Of a stretch of DNA of 64,000 nucleotides, positions 13,448 to 24,012 are shown in pieces. This stretch comes from Phlebopus portentosus (lineage: Eukaryota > Basidiomycota > Agaricomycetes > Boletales > Boletinellaceae), in contig JAYXKI010000002.1 of NCBI GenBank assembly GCA_037892935.1, positions 1,984,001 through 2,048,000 on the forward strand, read 5' to 3'. The notes beneath the pieces were generated by a model. The model made no database searches and was not told the DNA's origin. It was given only the letters and a program-made list of their open reading frames with translations. A program made the translations under genes and the position numbers. The number at the start of each line of letters is the position of its first letter. Position 1 is the first letter of the stretch.

Positions 13448-13656
13448 TTCTTCGTGTGGCAATTGCGTTTGACGGACTTTTCCCTATGCCTTGCATTCCG
13501 CCTTCTCTTTTTTGTTTTATTTTCCCTCTTGTTTCCATATTTATTCCCTTCTAACAATTGTTGACTAGTGGAGTGAATCAGTGTTCATTAATGAAAGGTC
13601 CGATAATCAAATTATACAGTGACTCTATTCTATAATGCTGCTTGAATCAAATGCTG

Positions 13657-15338
13657 CTATAATCGTCCTTCAAGTCCGATGCCTTCACATATGATTAACG
13701 ACTGCTCTGTCCCGTCGACGTTCTCCTTGAATTCAAACTTCGCACCCGTAAGTCTTTCAGCAACCCAGATTGCCGTCCTATCGAAGTATCGGCATTCTCG
13801 TGATCCAAATATTGACATTCAGCACTCACCTCGTATGCAGCGTAACCCTCCCAGTCCTAACGATCGACCGACCCTTCGCCAGAGCAAGAAAGACAATCAT
13901 CTGATCTTGCAACCACTCATCTACACAACCTCCTTCCTGAAGCTGTCTGACCAGCCCCCTCGCAGCTTCCTTACCCGTCTGCGCAGCCCTCACGCCCTTG
14001 GAGCCTAACGCGCTCCCAGCGAGCACGCACCCTGTGGAAGTGTACGCGAGGAGTACGATCGACGAGCCCGCTCGGCCGTTCGGGTTCGATTCGATCTCTA
14101 TATCAACTTGTGTTTTGGGAGGGAGGAGAACTCCGGTGAGAGAGCGCGGAGCTCTGATAACGCGTTCTGCCGCATCTCAGAAGCGACGCGCAGGCCTATC
14201 ACGCCGCTAACTATGACGATCCCTTTCACACTTACGACCTCACCGCGGTCTGTGAGCGTTACGGCGCGGAGAGTCTGGCCCTTGAGGAGGGCGGGGACGG
14301 AGATCCGGAGGTACCCACCGCCGTGTGGGTAGAACCCGCGCTGTTTGATATCCATTCGGAGAAGGGCTTCATGGTGTTGTGTAGAGTTTGAGGAGGCGGA
14401 AGATGAAGAGGGAAGGACGTGCGCGTTGAGGAAGGGAAAGAGGACCTGCTGCGCGTAGTCTGCCTGCGGAGCGTTGAGCGCGTTCGTCCCGCCTCGGAGT
14501 CTGAGGAATGAACATCTATACAGCCTCGTCACCCCGAGTCAATCGTCCTCATCGAGACCCGCTCACGGCCTGCTCATCCAGGTCATCCCTCCTCTGCTGA
14601 GACGGATCTCTGCTCTGCATGTCCCAAAAGCCCTGGCTCAGGAAACAACAAACACGGCAACGAGACCTGCAAAAGCAACATCGTCGACCCCGCCGTACCC
14701 GGGTCCGCTTCGTATTGCCCCGCGCGGATGCATCCCTCGCTAGGATCGAACAGAACGCATTGCGAGCCTTTCTCGATCCCTTCTGTGCGTGCATTGGAGA
14801 TTTGGGCGGTAAGTGCTAGCCCTGCGCTGAGGGGGTGTGATTAGCTATTAGGTGATGAGAGATGAGATTGAGGAGATGGGTAAGGAGTGGGTAGGTAATG
14901 AAGTGAGATGGCCGAGCACCGCGGTAAGATGGACGAGACACGCCTGTATGTATGACGCGACGGACGGACCTCACGGGACGCGAAACCAGCCTGGACTGTG
15001 ATGAACACCCCACATGCGTCCCCAGCGTCCTCATTCGAGGACATGTATCGCATGACGAAAGGATACCACGATATGAACCGGAAATGAAATCCAGTCGCAG
15101 GCGAATCCAATCCAGCACGCGCTAGACAATAATTGCAACCAACCACCGTATTCGTATTCTACTCACCCGCAGAATGCTGGGCCTTCAACCCCGGCTGATC
15201 CCTGCTTTGACGCACGTTCGGGATCCGTACGGGTGTGTGTGTGAGTGCGGACAGGGCGACTGCGTTGCGGAGGAGTTGCCCACCGCCTTCGAGCGTGCTG
15301 CCGTCTAGTTCGATTGTGGGTTTCGTCGTTGGGGACAT
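13657..15338 (-). CDS. RNA 3'-terminal phosphate cyclase homologue with frame breaks (possible pseudogene)
   Basis: RtcA-type enzymes convert RNA 3'-phosphates to 2',3'-cyclic phosphates using ATP. The N-terminus (15338-15167) carries the family's [20 protein letters not shown] and LKAQHSAG. After an unusually long intron (15166-14822, 345 nt) come [49 protein letters not shown], the C-terminal [16 protein letters not shown] and VTLHTR, and a last exon (13777-13657) with [16 protein letters not shown] and ICEGIGLEG. Two frame breaks interrupt it: one near 14560-14630, between LPCLLF and LRGGTNA, where no splice solution is clean; one near 14170-14182, after GLRVAS, where one base seems missing. 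The conserved sequence resumes after each, so these are either recent inactivation or assembly errors. Confidence 0.85.
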
Positions 15339-15463
15339 GAAGGATATGGAAGAGTCAAGGAAAGTCTGTTACTGTTAGGTGTGGTGAGCAGTTATGATGA
15401 GTCCCGTGAGTCACGCGTATTCTTGGGCGCGATCACGTTTTGTTTGCATGTGCACGTCGCCAC

Positions 15464-15493
15464 CGACGACGACGACGACGACGGCGACGACGG
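15464..15493. repeat. Imperfect (GAC)n triplet repeat
   Basis: About ten GAC units, one of them interrupted by GGC, lying in the promoter between the divergent RNA cyclase and GAD1 genes. Confidence 0.8.
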
Positions 15494-15634
15494 ACTGATC
15501 TTTCTTTTTATTACGCATAACTGCATTGGTCGCCGCGGACGTTATCCGTGCGATGATGACGAGAAATGGTCCCGGCCTTTGTATTTATAGGCATATGACG
15601 ACGCATATATTCATCATCAAATTATTTCTTGCAA

Positions 15635-15642
15635 TATAAATA
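15635..15642 (+). promoter_or_regulatory. TATA box of glutamate decarboxylase 1
   Basis: TATAAATA, 68 bp upstream of the ATG at 15710. The paralogue at 18065 has the same octamer at a similar distance. Confidence 0.6.
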
Positions 15643-15709
15643 CAGCCGAGTCCCCGCGCAGCCATTGTCCCTCAATCACCCCCATCATCCCCACTCATCC
15701 CAGTACACT

Positions 15710-17780
15710 ATGGCTCTAGCAAAGCACGTTAACCCAGACAGACTCATCCAGCAGGCAAAGGACAAGAGGGCTCCCAATCACTCTCACCACCTCACAAAAA
15801 CAGATCCTACTCATACTACATCTGCTTATGGTGCTCGTTATGGCACATATTCTCTCCCAAAATACAAAATACCCTCTAGTGTATGTCAGATCTATGCACT
15901 GACTTGTGCTGTACTCACGGAGCTCCTAGGGCACCGGACCAGAGGCTGCTTACCAGCTCATCCACGACGAGCTCGCCCTCGACGGCTCGCCACTCCTCAA
16001 CCTCGCGTCCTTCGTGCATACTTGGATGCCTGAACCCGCAGACAAGCTCGTAAAGGAGAACATGACCAAGAACCTCATCGATCAGGATGAATACCCCATG
16101 ACCCGTGAGTCGCCATCCCATCTCGGACATCATCTTCATATATCTCAACCTTGTTTAAATAGAAATGATCCACGAGCGCTGTAAGGTTATAGAAACGTCG
16201 GATTGACGCAGTGTGCTGATATCATCGTAGGCGTTTCTATGCTTGCGGACCTCTGGAACGCGCCGAACGGGAAGCAGGCTATCGGAACGGCTACAACAGG
16301 CTCCTCCGAGGCCATCATGCTCGGTGGTCTCGCCATGAAACGCCTTTGGCAGGAGAAGCGTAAGGCAGCTGGCAAGAGCATCCACGAACCCGGACCTAAC
16401 ATCGTCATGGGTGCAAATGCGCAAGTGGCGCTCGAGAAGTTTGCTCGCTATTTTGAAGTCGAAGCTCGTCTTGTGCCTGTCTCTGTGGAGAGCAAGTACA
16501 GATTGGATCCAAAGAAGGCTATGGAGTTTGTCGACGAGAACACAATCGGCGTGTTCGTCATTCTCGGAAGTAAGTGCCTATATGTGATTGCTGTAATTTT
16601 CATTTTTAGACATTGATTATTAGGCACTTACACTGGCCATTACGAACCGGTGAAGGAGATGTCTGATCTCCTTGATGAATACGAGGCACGCACCGGTCAT
16701 CACGTTCCTATTCATGTCGATGGTGCATCCGGAGCTTTCATAGCTCCCTTCGCCACTGTACGCAAATATATCTATTCGGAATTAAAACTCTGATATTGAT
16801 ATGTATTTTTTTAGCCTAAACTCCCGTGGGACTTCCGTCTTCCTCGTGTCGTATCCATCAATGCATCTGGACACAAGTACGGTCTGTCCTACGTCGGCGT
16901 CGGCTGGGTTGTCTGGCGCGACAAGAAGCACCTCCCCAAGGATCTCATATTCGAGCTCCACTACCTCGGCTCGGTCGAATACAGCTTCTCACTCAACTTT
17001 TCTCGTCCCGCTGCGCCAATCATCGCGCAGTACTTCAATTTGGTGCATCTTGGATTTGAAGGCTATCGACGCGTTGCGCTTACAGATTTGCGCAATGCAC
17101 GAGTATTGGCTCGCGCGCTTGAGAAGAGTGGATACTATTACGTGCTGAGTGATGTCCACCGTTTCGCAGATAGTACCTCCAGCGTGATCGAGGGAGCAAA
17201 ACGTGCTACGGGTATAGCGGATGAGCACGACGTTGAGGTCCGTGCAATGTGTTTGATTTTCTTGAGCATAGATGAAACAGTTGGACTTAGAACTACGCCC
17301 CTTGTCTCCCTGTCGTTTCTTTCCGTTTCTCTGATCAGTTCAGAGAGAGGAACCCGAATATCCAGCAGAGATGGATACAAACTCTTCTGCGCTCGAAGGG
17401 ATGGTGAGAACAACTCTTCCATATGTTATTTCTGGGAATTCTGATAGCCTTCCTTTGACCTGTAGGATTGTGCCCAACTACGAGCTCGCTCCCAATCTGC
17501 AGGACATCCAGATTCTGCGCGTTGTCGTAAAGGAAAACTTCACCGAAGTGGTACGTATCAAACCACAATATCTTGATTAATCTAAATTCTGGCTTCGGTC
17601 CAGCTGATCGACCGTTTCGTCACTGACATCATCGAACTCACCGAGGGTCTCATGAGAGATGGTTCTCCGACGCACGCGCTAAGCACACTTGGGACGCATA
17701 GTGCTGCGCGACGTGGTAATGGCACGTTAGAAGAGGGATCTGGCTCCATTTCGTCTGGCACGTACGCGAAGCAGTGTTGA
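15710..17780 (+). CDS. Glutamate decarboxylase, copy 1
   Basis: PLP-dependent decarboxylation of L-glutamate to GABA, feeding the GABA shunt. The PLP lysine lies in [10 protein letters not shown]; other family segments are [26 protein letters not shown] and [17 protein letters not shown]. Nine exons: 15710-15880, 15930-16104, 16163-16180 (only 18 nt), 16231-16569, 16624-16757, 16815-17237, 17291-17403, 17466-17550, 17604-17780, giving 544 aa. Start choice: the first ATG of the conserved [12 protein letters not shown]-terminus, shared with the tandem paralogue downstream. The second gene begins 285 bp after this stop codon. No signal peptide is visible, so it is probably cytosolic as in other fungi. 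Confidence 0.96.
16163..16180 (+). other. 18-nt microexon in GAD copy 1
   Basis: Encodes the core of QMIHERC between introns 16105-16162 and 16181-16230. It ends in phase 1 and is followed by GTAAGG. An identically sized exon occurs in the paralogue at 18542-18559. Confidence 0.85.
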
Positions 17781-17990
17781 TTGAATTAGCTTTGAGGAGT
17801 AGAATGTAAGATAGAATTTGTCGAGATTTGCCTTGATTATCGCTGTTGGAAGGGTGCTATCGTCATCATTCATTATAGACCACAAGAAGCCATTTATTTC
17901 CTGATTGAGCGATCGCCGCGGATTCAGACTCCGGTTGACGACAAGAATATCTATTTTTAGACCCATTCATCGTCATAGATGTGGACACTA

Positions 17991-18013
17991 TATAAATACA
18001 TACTGTATATAAA
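17991..18013 (+). promoter_or_regulatory. Double TATA element of glutamate decarboxylase 2
   Basis: TATAAATA at 17991-17998 and TATATAAA at 18006-18013, 74 and about 59 bp upstream of the ATG at 18065. A short (TCCTCG)n repeat follows in the presumed 5' UTR. Confidence 0.6.
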
Positions 18014-18020
18014 GGGCAGG

Positions 18021-18044
18021 TCCTCGTCCTCGTCCTCGTCCTCA
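18021..18044 (+). repeat. TCCTCG tandem repeat in the GAD2 leader
   Basis: Four near-perfect hexamer copies between the TATA elements and the start codon, making a pyrimidine-rich leader of the kind often seen before fungal start sites. Confidence 0.65.
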
Positions 18045-18064
18045 ACCTCCCATCACAAGCAAGC

Positions 18065-20165
18065 ATGGCCCTCGCAAAGCACGTAAACCCAGACAGACTC
18101 CTTCAAGAGGCCAGAGACAAAAAGACCCACAATCACTCTCACCACCTCACTCAGACAGATCCAACCCAGACTTCTTCCGCGTATGGTGCACGGTATGGCA
18201 CCCTTCCCTTGCCAAAGTATAGAATACCCTCAAAGGTAATGCGATCCCTGACAATTTCAGCGGTACTTATAGTGATGGTTCTGTTACTCTTTCTCGTGTA
18301 TTGTAGGGAACAGACGCAGAGTCAGCCTACCAGCTCATCCACGACGAGCTCGCGCTAGACGGCTCGCCGCTCCTCAATCTCGCGTCCTTCGTGCACACTT
18401 GGATGCCTTCTCCCGGTGAAAAGCTCGTGCAGGAGAACGTGTCTAAGAACCTCATCGACCAGGATGAGTATCCCATGACTCGTGAGTTCAATGTCACTTC
18501 CTCTTCAAATCTTCAGGCTAGATTGAATTCTGTCGTGATAGAAATGATCCATGAGCGCTGTAAGTCTTCGCATATATGCATAAAAGCCTCGACCAGCTGA
18601 ATGGTTTCTCAGGCGTTTCAATGCTGGCGGACCTCTGGAACGCCCCAAATGGAAAACAAGCCATCGGAACGGCCACAACAGGCTCCTCCGAGGCAATCAT
18701 GCTCGGTGGTCTCGCCATGAAGCGCATCTGGCAAGAAAAGCGCAAAGCCGCGGGAAAGAGCATCCACGAACCCGGACCGAACATCGTCATGGGTGCAAAT
18801 GCCCAAGTCGCGCTGGAGAAGTTTGCTCGCTATTTTGAAGTCGAAGCTCGTCTCGTCCCAGTTTCTGTAGAGAGCAAGTATAGGCTTGATCCCAAAAAGG
18901 CCATGGAGTTTGTCGATGAGAATACGATTGGTGTATTCGTCATCTTGGGCAGTAAGCGCGCATATAGTCAGTGAAGCTTGACATATTTCTAAACACATGT
19001 CTTCTAGGTACATACACTGGCCATTATGAACCTGTCAAGGAGATGTCTGATCTCCTTGATGAATACGAGGCCCGTACAGGCCATCATGTCCCTATCCATG
19101 TCGATGGTGCATCTGGAGCTTTTGTCGCACCCTTCGCAACTGTCAGTAAGACTAGTCATTCACAAAGACACCTATGGTTCAACATTTTTTTAATAGCCTA
19201 AACTCTTATGGGACTTCCGCCTTCCTCGCGTCGTATCCATCAACGCGTCTGGACACAAGTACGGTCTGTCCTACGTCGGTGTCGGGTGGGTTGTCTGGCG
19301 CGACAAGAAGCACCTGCCGAAGGATCTTATTTTCGAGCTTCACTACCTGGGATCTATTGAGTACAGCTTCTCGCTCAACTTTTCCCGCCCTGCAGCCCCG
19401 ATTATAGGGCAATACTTCAACTTCATGCACCTAGGCTTCGAAGGCTATCGGCGCGTGGCTCTTATGGATCTGCGCAACGCCAGAGTTCTAGCTCGCGCGC
19501 TTGAGAAGAGCGGATACTATTTTGTACTGAGCGACGTTCATCGCTTTGTGGAGGGTGCATCTAGCATGATCGAGGGAGCCAAACAAGTCGCAGGCGTTAC
19601 AAATGAAGAAGACGTTGAGGTTGGTGTCCTCAATTTATAGTCAGACCGATTCTGAAAGTCTATCCAGAGCTACACCCCAAGTCTTCCTGTTGTCTCCTTC
19701 CGCTTCTCCGACCAATTTAAGGAGAGGTTCCCAGAAATACAGCAAAAATGGATGCAGACCCTTCTGCGTTCTAAAGGATGGTGAGATATTTCGATACTTT
19801 TCGAATCCAAGCGTTCTGAGATGCTTTTGATTATTGGAAGGATCGTGCCGAACTACGAGCTCGCACCTGATCTGCAGAACATCGAAATCCTGCGTGTGGT
19901 CGTGCGCGAGAACTTCTCCGAAGTCGTACGTTCTTATATGCATACTTTATCCTTTCTTCTAATAAATTCTTAATCGTGAATTTCTTAGCTCGTTGATCGG
20001 TTGGTCACTGATATTGTCGAGCTCACCGAAGGCCTCATGAAGGACAGTTCTCCGACCCACGCGCTGAGTACTCTGAGCTCGCACAGTGCTGCGCGGCGTG
20101 GCAATGGCAGACTTGAAGAAGGCTCCGGTTCCGTGCCATCTGGTACGTATGCGAAGCCATGCTGA
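18065..20165 (+). CDS. Glutamate decarboxylase, copy 2 (tandem paralogue)
   Basis: Same enzyme family and protein length (544 aa) as the copy at 15710. The PLP-lysine motif [10 protein letters not shown] is intact. Exons: 18065-18235, 18307-18481, 18542-18559, 18613-18951, 19008-19141, 19197-19619, 19668-19780, 19841-19925, 19989-20165. Every exon has exactly the same length as its counterpart in copy 1, while introns differ in length (for example 71 against 49 nt for the first). The proteins differ at scattered positions: PKLLW for PKLPW, and divergence around residues 370-400 and at the extreme C-terminus. No break is seen, so both look functional. It converges on the P450 gene. Confidence 0.96.
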
Positions 20166-20516
20166 ATGAAAAGCCACAGAATTCTGTCCGGAGATACAAG
20201 TCAATGGAAAAAAAATTCGTGAAAAATCATGTTTCGGGTATCGCACGGAAGACAATGCCGTTGTATTAGTATATACATTCAAAAGATGGAAGAAATACTT
20301 TCACAGATCGAATACAAGTTGTTTTCCAAGAGAATCCCCATCGTCGTATACGTCTAAGAATTTCAAAATCTCGATATACTTGATCGTTGTGTATAATACA
20401 TGAGTGCATATAGGCAAGTAGGGGAGAAAAAAAGAAAGGTACAGCACGCTCTCATGCGCACGAAAAAACCTGATACAAATGGACTATCCACATCCACCGA
20501 TCAGACTGCATCCGGT
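20166..20516. other. Convergent 3' region between GAD2 and P450
   Basis: 351 bp of A-rich sequence holding the two 3' UTRs. An open frame that crosses 20400-20645 has no recognisable content. Confidence 0.5.
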
Positions 20517-22999
20517 TCAAATCTTGAACGCCTGCGACATGTTGATGTTGGCCTGACGAACGAGCGCGGCAGCCTGCTCCGAACGGGGCGTGATCGAGCA
20601 CTTGTACGAGACGGGGTGCCTATCATCGGAGAAATAAATAAATAACGAACAAATACATCACACGAAGAAGACTGGAATTGGATGAATGTAAAACGGAGAG
20701 GGAAACGCGACGTACGAAACGACCCCGGGCGTCTGTCGATGCTCGACAGGGATAGGCACGCCATTCTCGTCCTTCGCAAGTCCAAAGTTGAACGTCGCGA
20801 GCAAGCGCGCGATAGCGAGGTGCAGCGCGCTCTCGACGTAATAGTTCGCTGGACAGGCACTAGATATGACAAAGTAAATAAAAGGTGGGCGATGATCAGC
20901 ATGCGTACATGTATGAAAAAGAGAGAAAAGGGCCTACTCACCGTCTCCCGTACCCAAAGGCGTAGTCCGCAGGGTCGCTAGCTGAGAAGTCGAGCCGATC
21001 TTCAGCGTCGAAGTAGCGCTCCGGCTTGAACTCCATCGGGTCCGGGTATAGTGCGGGTCATGTAGGATCCCCCTAGATAATAATTACAAAGTCAGTAATA
21101 AGATACAGAGCATTTGCACGACTTCGAGTTGAAAGGGAGGCGTGCATGCGCAAAATTTACAAGGGGAAGAGGAAGAAGAAGCACGTACCATGAGTTACCC
21201 AGAACGATAGCACCCTTCGGTAGGTAGTACCCATCGTACTCGTCGTCTTCTTTCAGCATATGCGGTAGACCTATAACCAGACATGTTTTATATCGTCAGC
21301 TCTCCTTCTCAGCCCCGGAAAACCAAAGCGGAATAATAGCAGGTCACAAACGTACTCTGAGGGGCTGAAACATGCCAGCGAAGCAGTTCTTTCATCACTG
21401 CCGTCACATACGGTAGATCTTTCTTATCATCAAGAGTAGGCAGCCGCGAAGTCCCGACGACAGCATCCAGCTCTGCCTGTGCCCTCTTCTGCACCTCCGG
21501 GTATAGAGTCATTGCATTGATGAAGCCCGACAATGCCGCGACACACTACAGGTACATCAATCAGCGAGAACATCCACATATGAACGTATCAGCTGGATAA
21601 TTATTTACAGTATCAGAACCAGCTAACGCCGCCAATTTGATTTATGATGGTTTAGTTCGTAGGTTCTTGAGTACTTCTTATGAGGTCATGGCATCACGGA
21701 ACTACTCACCTCCAAAGGCAACCGTCGAACAATCCCGAATAGTATTTTCAATCTCAGGGTCGAACTTTTGTTCCTCTCCGCTCGTACTCCTCGAGAAGCT
21801 CCGAGATGAAGCATGGCATCGGCAATGTGTCAGTGACCTACATGTTTACGCAAGTAGTCATAGTCGGAATTTCAGGTAGCACAGCCTGGTTAAGACGAAG
21901 ATTACGAACCATTTTCTTCTTCGATTCCAGAAACGGAGAATCACGCATCCCTTGGACGTCGCTCTGCAGTTGCTCAGCCATTTTCTGGGAGAAAGCTCCT
22001 GGAACCCAAGATGGTATCTTCTTGACTAGAAATATCCTTCAATATTCCCGACAAAACGTGAAGCAAAAATTTCAAGAGCAAAATAACTCGTACAGATAGG
22101 AAAAGTATCGGCAAGAAAAGCCCCAGGGCGCGCAAGTTCCGAAATGGCGGCTAAGGCACGCTCGGCAAGTACAACAAACTCATCATTGCGCGTCTTCGGG
22201 ACGATCCCATATACCGACATCATAACCTGCTGCGCAATATGTCTAGTAAAAATTGTTTTTGCATCAAATCAGCCAGGTGCTCGCTAATTTTAATTGATGC
22301 GAAGCACGCACAAACGAACATGGTCTTCGAATTCGTTCGGTCTATCCAGAAGAAGCTCGAGTAATCTCGTTGAGGCGTAGTCGAAGGCCGGATTGAACAT
22401 ATGCACGGTGCTCGGACCGAACTTGCTACTGAACACTCGACGATGCGTCCTCCACAGGTCTCCATAGGGCATCAATGCAAAGACCCAATCGAAGCCCGTC
22501 CTATGTTTTCAACAGAACGAATTCAAAACACAGAATTGTTTCAGAAATGGAAGGTTACTCACAGTTCGCCAAGAAGAGGTAGCCGAGGCCGGTCGGAATA
22601 GATAGCAGACCGCTCTCCGAGGAGTTCGTTCACCGCCTTCGCAGAGTTAACGAGAATTATAGACTGATTGAACACAGATACATGGACAACTTCGCCTTCA
22701 GCGCCATTAGTTGTTGTAGGGAAACACAGGTTAAATCTGAAGGCAGGCATACCATATTCCCTTCCCCATTTCGTGAACGTCTCCCAAGAGTCCTGTAAGG
22801 GCATATGAAACGTGTTCCCGACGAGCGGGAGAGGCTTCGGGCCTGGCGGAAGAGGAAGACCATGTCCTTTTGTCCTCGCAATGGTCTTGGAGCCCCGCAG
22901 GACTCGAAAAGCGAAATAACAGCCAGCCAGTCCAGCTCCACAGACGAAGAAAGTCACAGCATTCGAAGGTAGCAATCCCAGTACAGTGTTCAAAGCCAT
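20517..22999 (-). CDS. Cytochrome P450 monooxygenase with two frame breaks
   Basis: Membrane-anchored heme monooxygenase; substrate unknown. Visible in order: an N-terminal TM segment ([17 protein letters not shown]), the proline hinge [15 protein letters not shown], the C-helix [10 protein letters not shown], the I-helix AGSDT spread over a 14-nt exon, the K-helix ExxR in KELLRW, the FKPERYF segment, and the heme loop FGYGRRACPA with its cysteine. Twelve exons, the first 22999-22753 and the last 20619-20517. Two frame changes interrupt otherwise conserved sequence: near 21772-21790, between LLEEYER and EEQKFDPE, and near 21053-21057, between ILHDP and LYPDPMEF. The heme loop has alanine where most P450s have the final glycine. 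It may be a recent pseudogene or carry assembly indels. A TATA box lies at 23087-23094. Confidence 0.9.
21610..21623 (-). other. 14-nt microexon encoding the P450 I-helix AGxDT motif
   Basis: Lies between introns 21709-21624 and 21609-21546. With one base from the previous exon it reads A-G-S-D-T, the oxygen-activation motif, and the next exon continues CVAALSGF. Skipping it would remove the motif and shift the frame. Confidence 0.85.
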
Positions 23000-23086
23000 G
23001 GGCGGTTTGTACGAATGTTCCTGGCCAATCGTACAGTGGTCAAATGAGAGCGTAAAGAAGCTACCTAGGAAGACCGCACGTTGATC

Positions 23087-23094
23087 CCTTTATA
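23087..23094 (-). promoter_or_regulatory. TATA box of the P450 gene
   Basis: TATAAAGG on the minus strand, 88 bp upstream of the ATG at 22999. Confidence 0.5.
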
Positions 23095-24012
23095 TTGCCA
23101 TCCAATTGATAACTGATAATTGATCGCGGCACGAGAACTGCGGCGTTCCTTCCATTATTGTAGCCATGGACAACAAACTTATTGGACACCCCGTCGCTTC
23201 CAAAAGAGAGCCATGCTTCTGGAAACTACACAGCCACTCACCGACCTTGTTCCATTCGCACCTGAGCTATACGAAATCAAGCCGTATCGGACACAAAAAC
23301 GAGGCAAGCTTTGAAAGCACAGGAAAGCAGAGGAAAGCACGCTTGAGCCACGCGGACAAACGATTTGTGTAATTCGAGGAAGTCCATGCAGGGTCGTGCA
23401 CTGGCTTCTATTGAACATTGCTTCTCGAAGCGTTCGAAAAGAAGCCTGGAGGCAATTTTTCCGGGCACGATGTTCTTCAACTTAAGTCCGTAAGACGACA
23501 TGCCGTCTGCATCATATTGGTTGACCTCTTTGACCTCCTGTACCCTCAAGCTAAAGCCTCGAGACCTGTTGCAACGTGTCAAACCTTGTGCTTAAACAAT
23601 AGCAAAAGAAAATAAACCAAGTGGACAATCGATTCTAGCTTGGCCGATCATTCGGGAGGCCGGCTGTCCTTCCGACAGAGGATCGTATGAAAGCATAAAA
23701 GTTGCCCCGAGTCAGTCGAATTGTATAAATGAACCAAAGTGCGTATTCTTGCACTTTCGGTAGAGCAAATCATTCAGGTCCGATACGGTTCTTCTTGGCA
23801 TGTTGAGTGTCCTTATCAGATTGCCGTAACACTGAGGCTTGTGTTACGTTGAGCGACTATTGACCGGAAATACCTGAAAACTCCGAGCCCAATATATCGT
23901 TCAGTTCCTTTGCGATATGGTGTAGCGTATGTCATCACGAGGATAAAAAGGGCTGGAAAAATCAATCTCAACAAGTTCCTATCACCTAAATGAAGTCTAC
24001 AAAGGTGTCTCG
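23095..24012. other. Intergenic region, nothing recognised
   Basis: About 0.9 kb between the P450 promoter and the V-ATPase H stop codon. Short open frames on both strands lack domains and splice signals. I see no tRNA, LTR or inverted terminal repeat by eye. Confidence 0.5.

Larger units (their letters stand above)
15339..15709. other. Divergent promoter between RNA cyclase and glutamate decarboxylase 1
   Basis: 371 bp between two start codons on opposite strands. It holds a GAC/CGA triplet repeat at about 15464-15493 and, on the + strand, a TATA box at 15635-15642. Confidence 0.6.

Noticed and set aside
14816..15118. - strand open frame inside RNA cyclase intron 1 (contains [15 protein letters not shown])
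   Set aside because: It loosely resembles the next conserved block, but splicing at 14822 gives the true GLALTAQIS continuation in the right phase.
20501..20941. 146-codon - strand open frame at the P450 3' end
   Set aside because: It is read in a different frame from the conserved heme-loop exon and includes an intron; it is a shadow of the P450.
15710..22999. GAD-GAD-P450 as a biosynthetic gene cluster
   Set aside because: No transporter, regulator or further tailoring enzyme; the P450 is convergent and has frame breaks. Adjacency alone is weak evidence.
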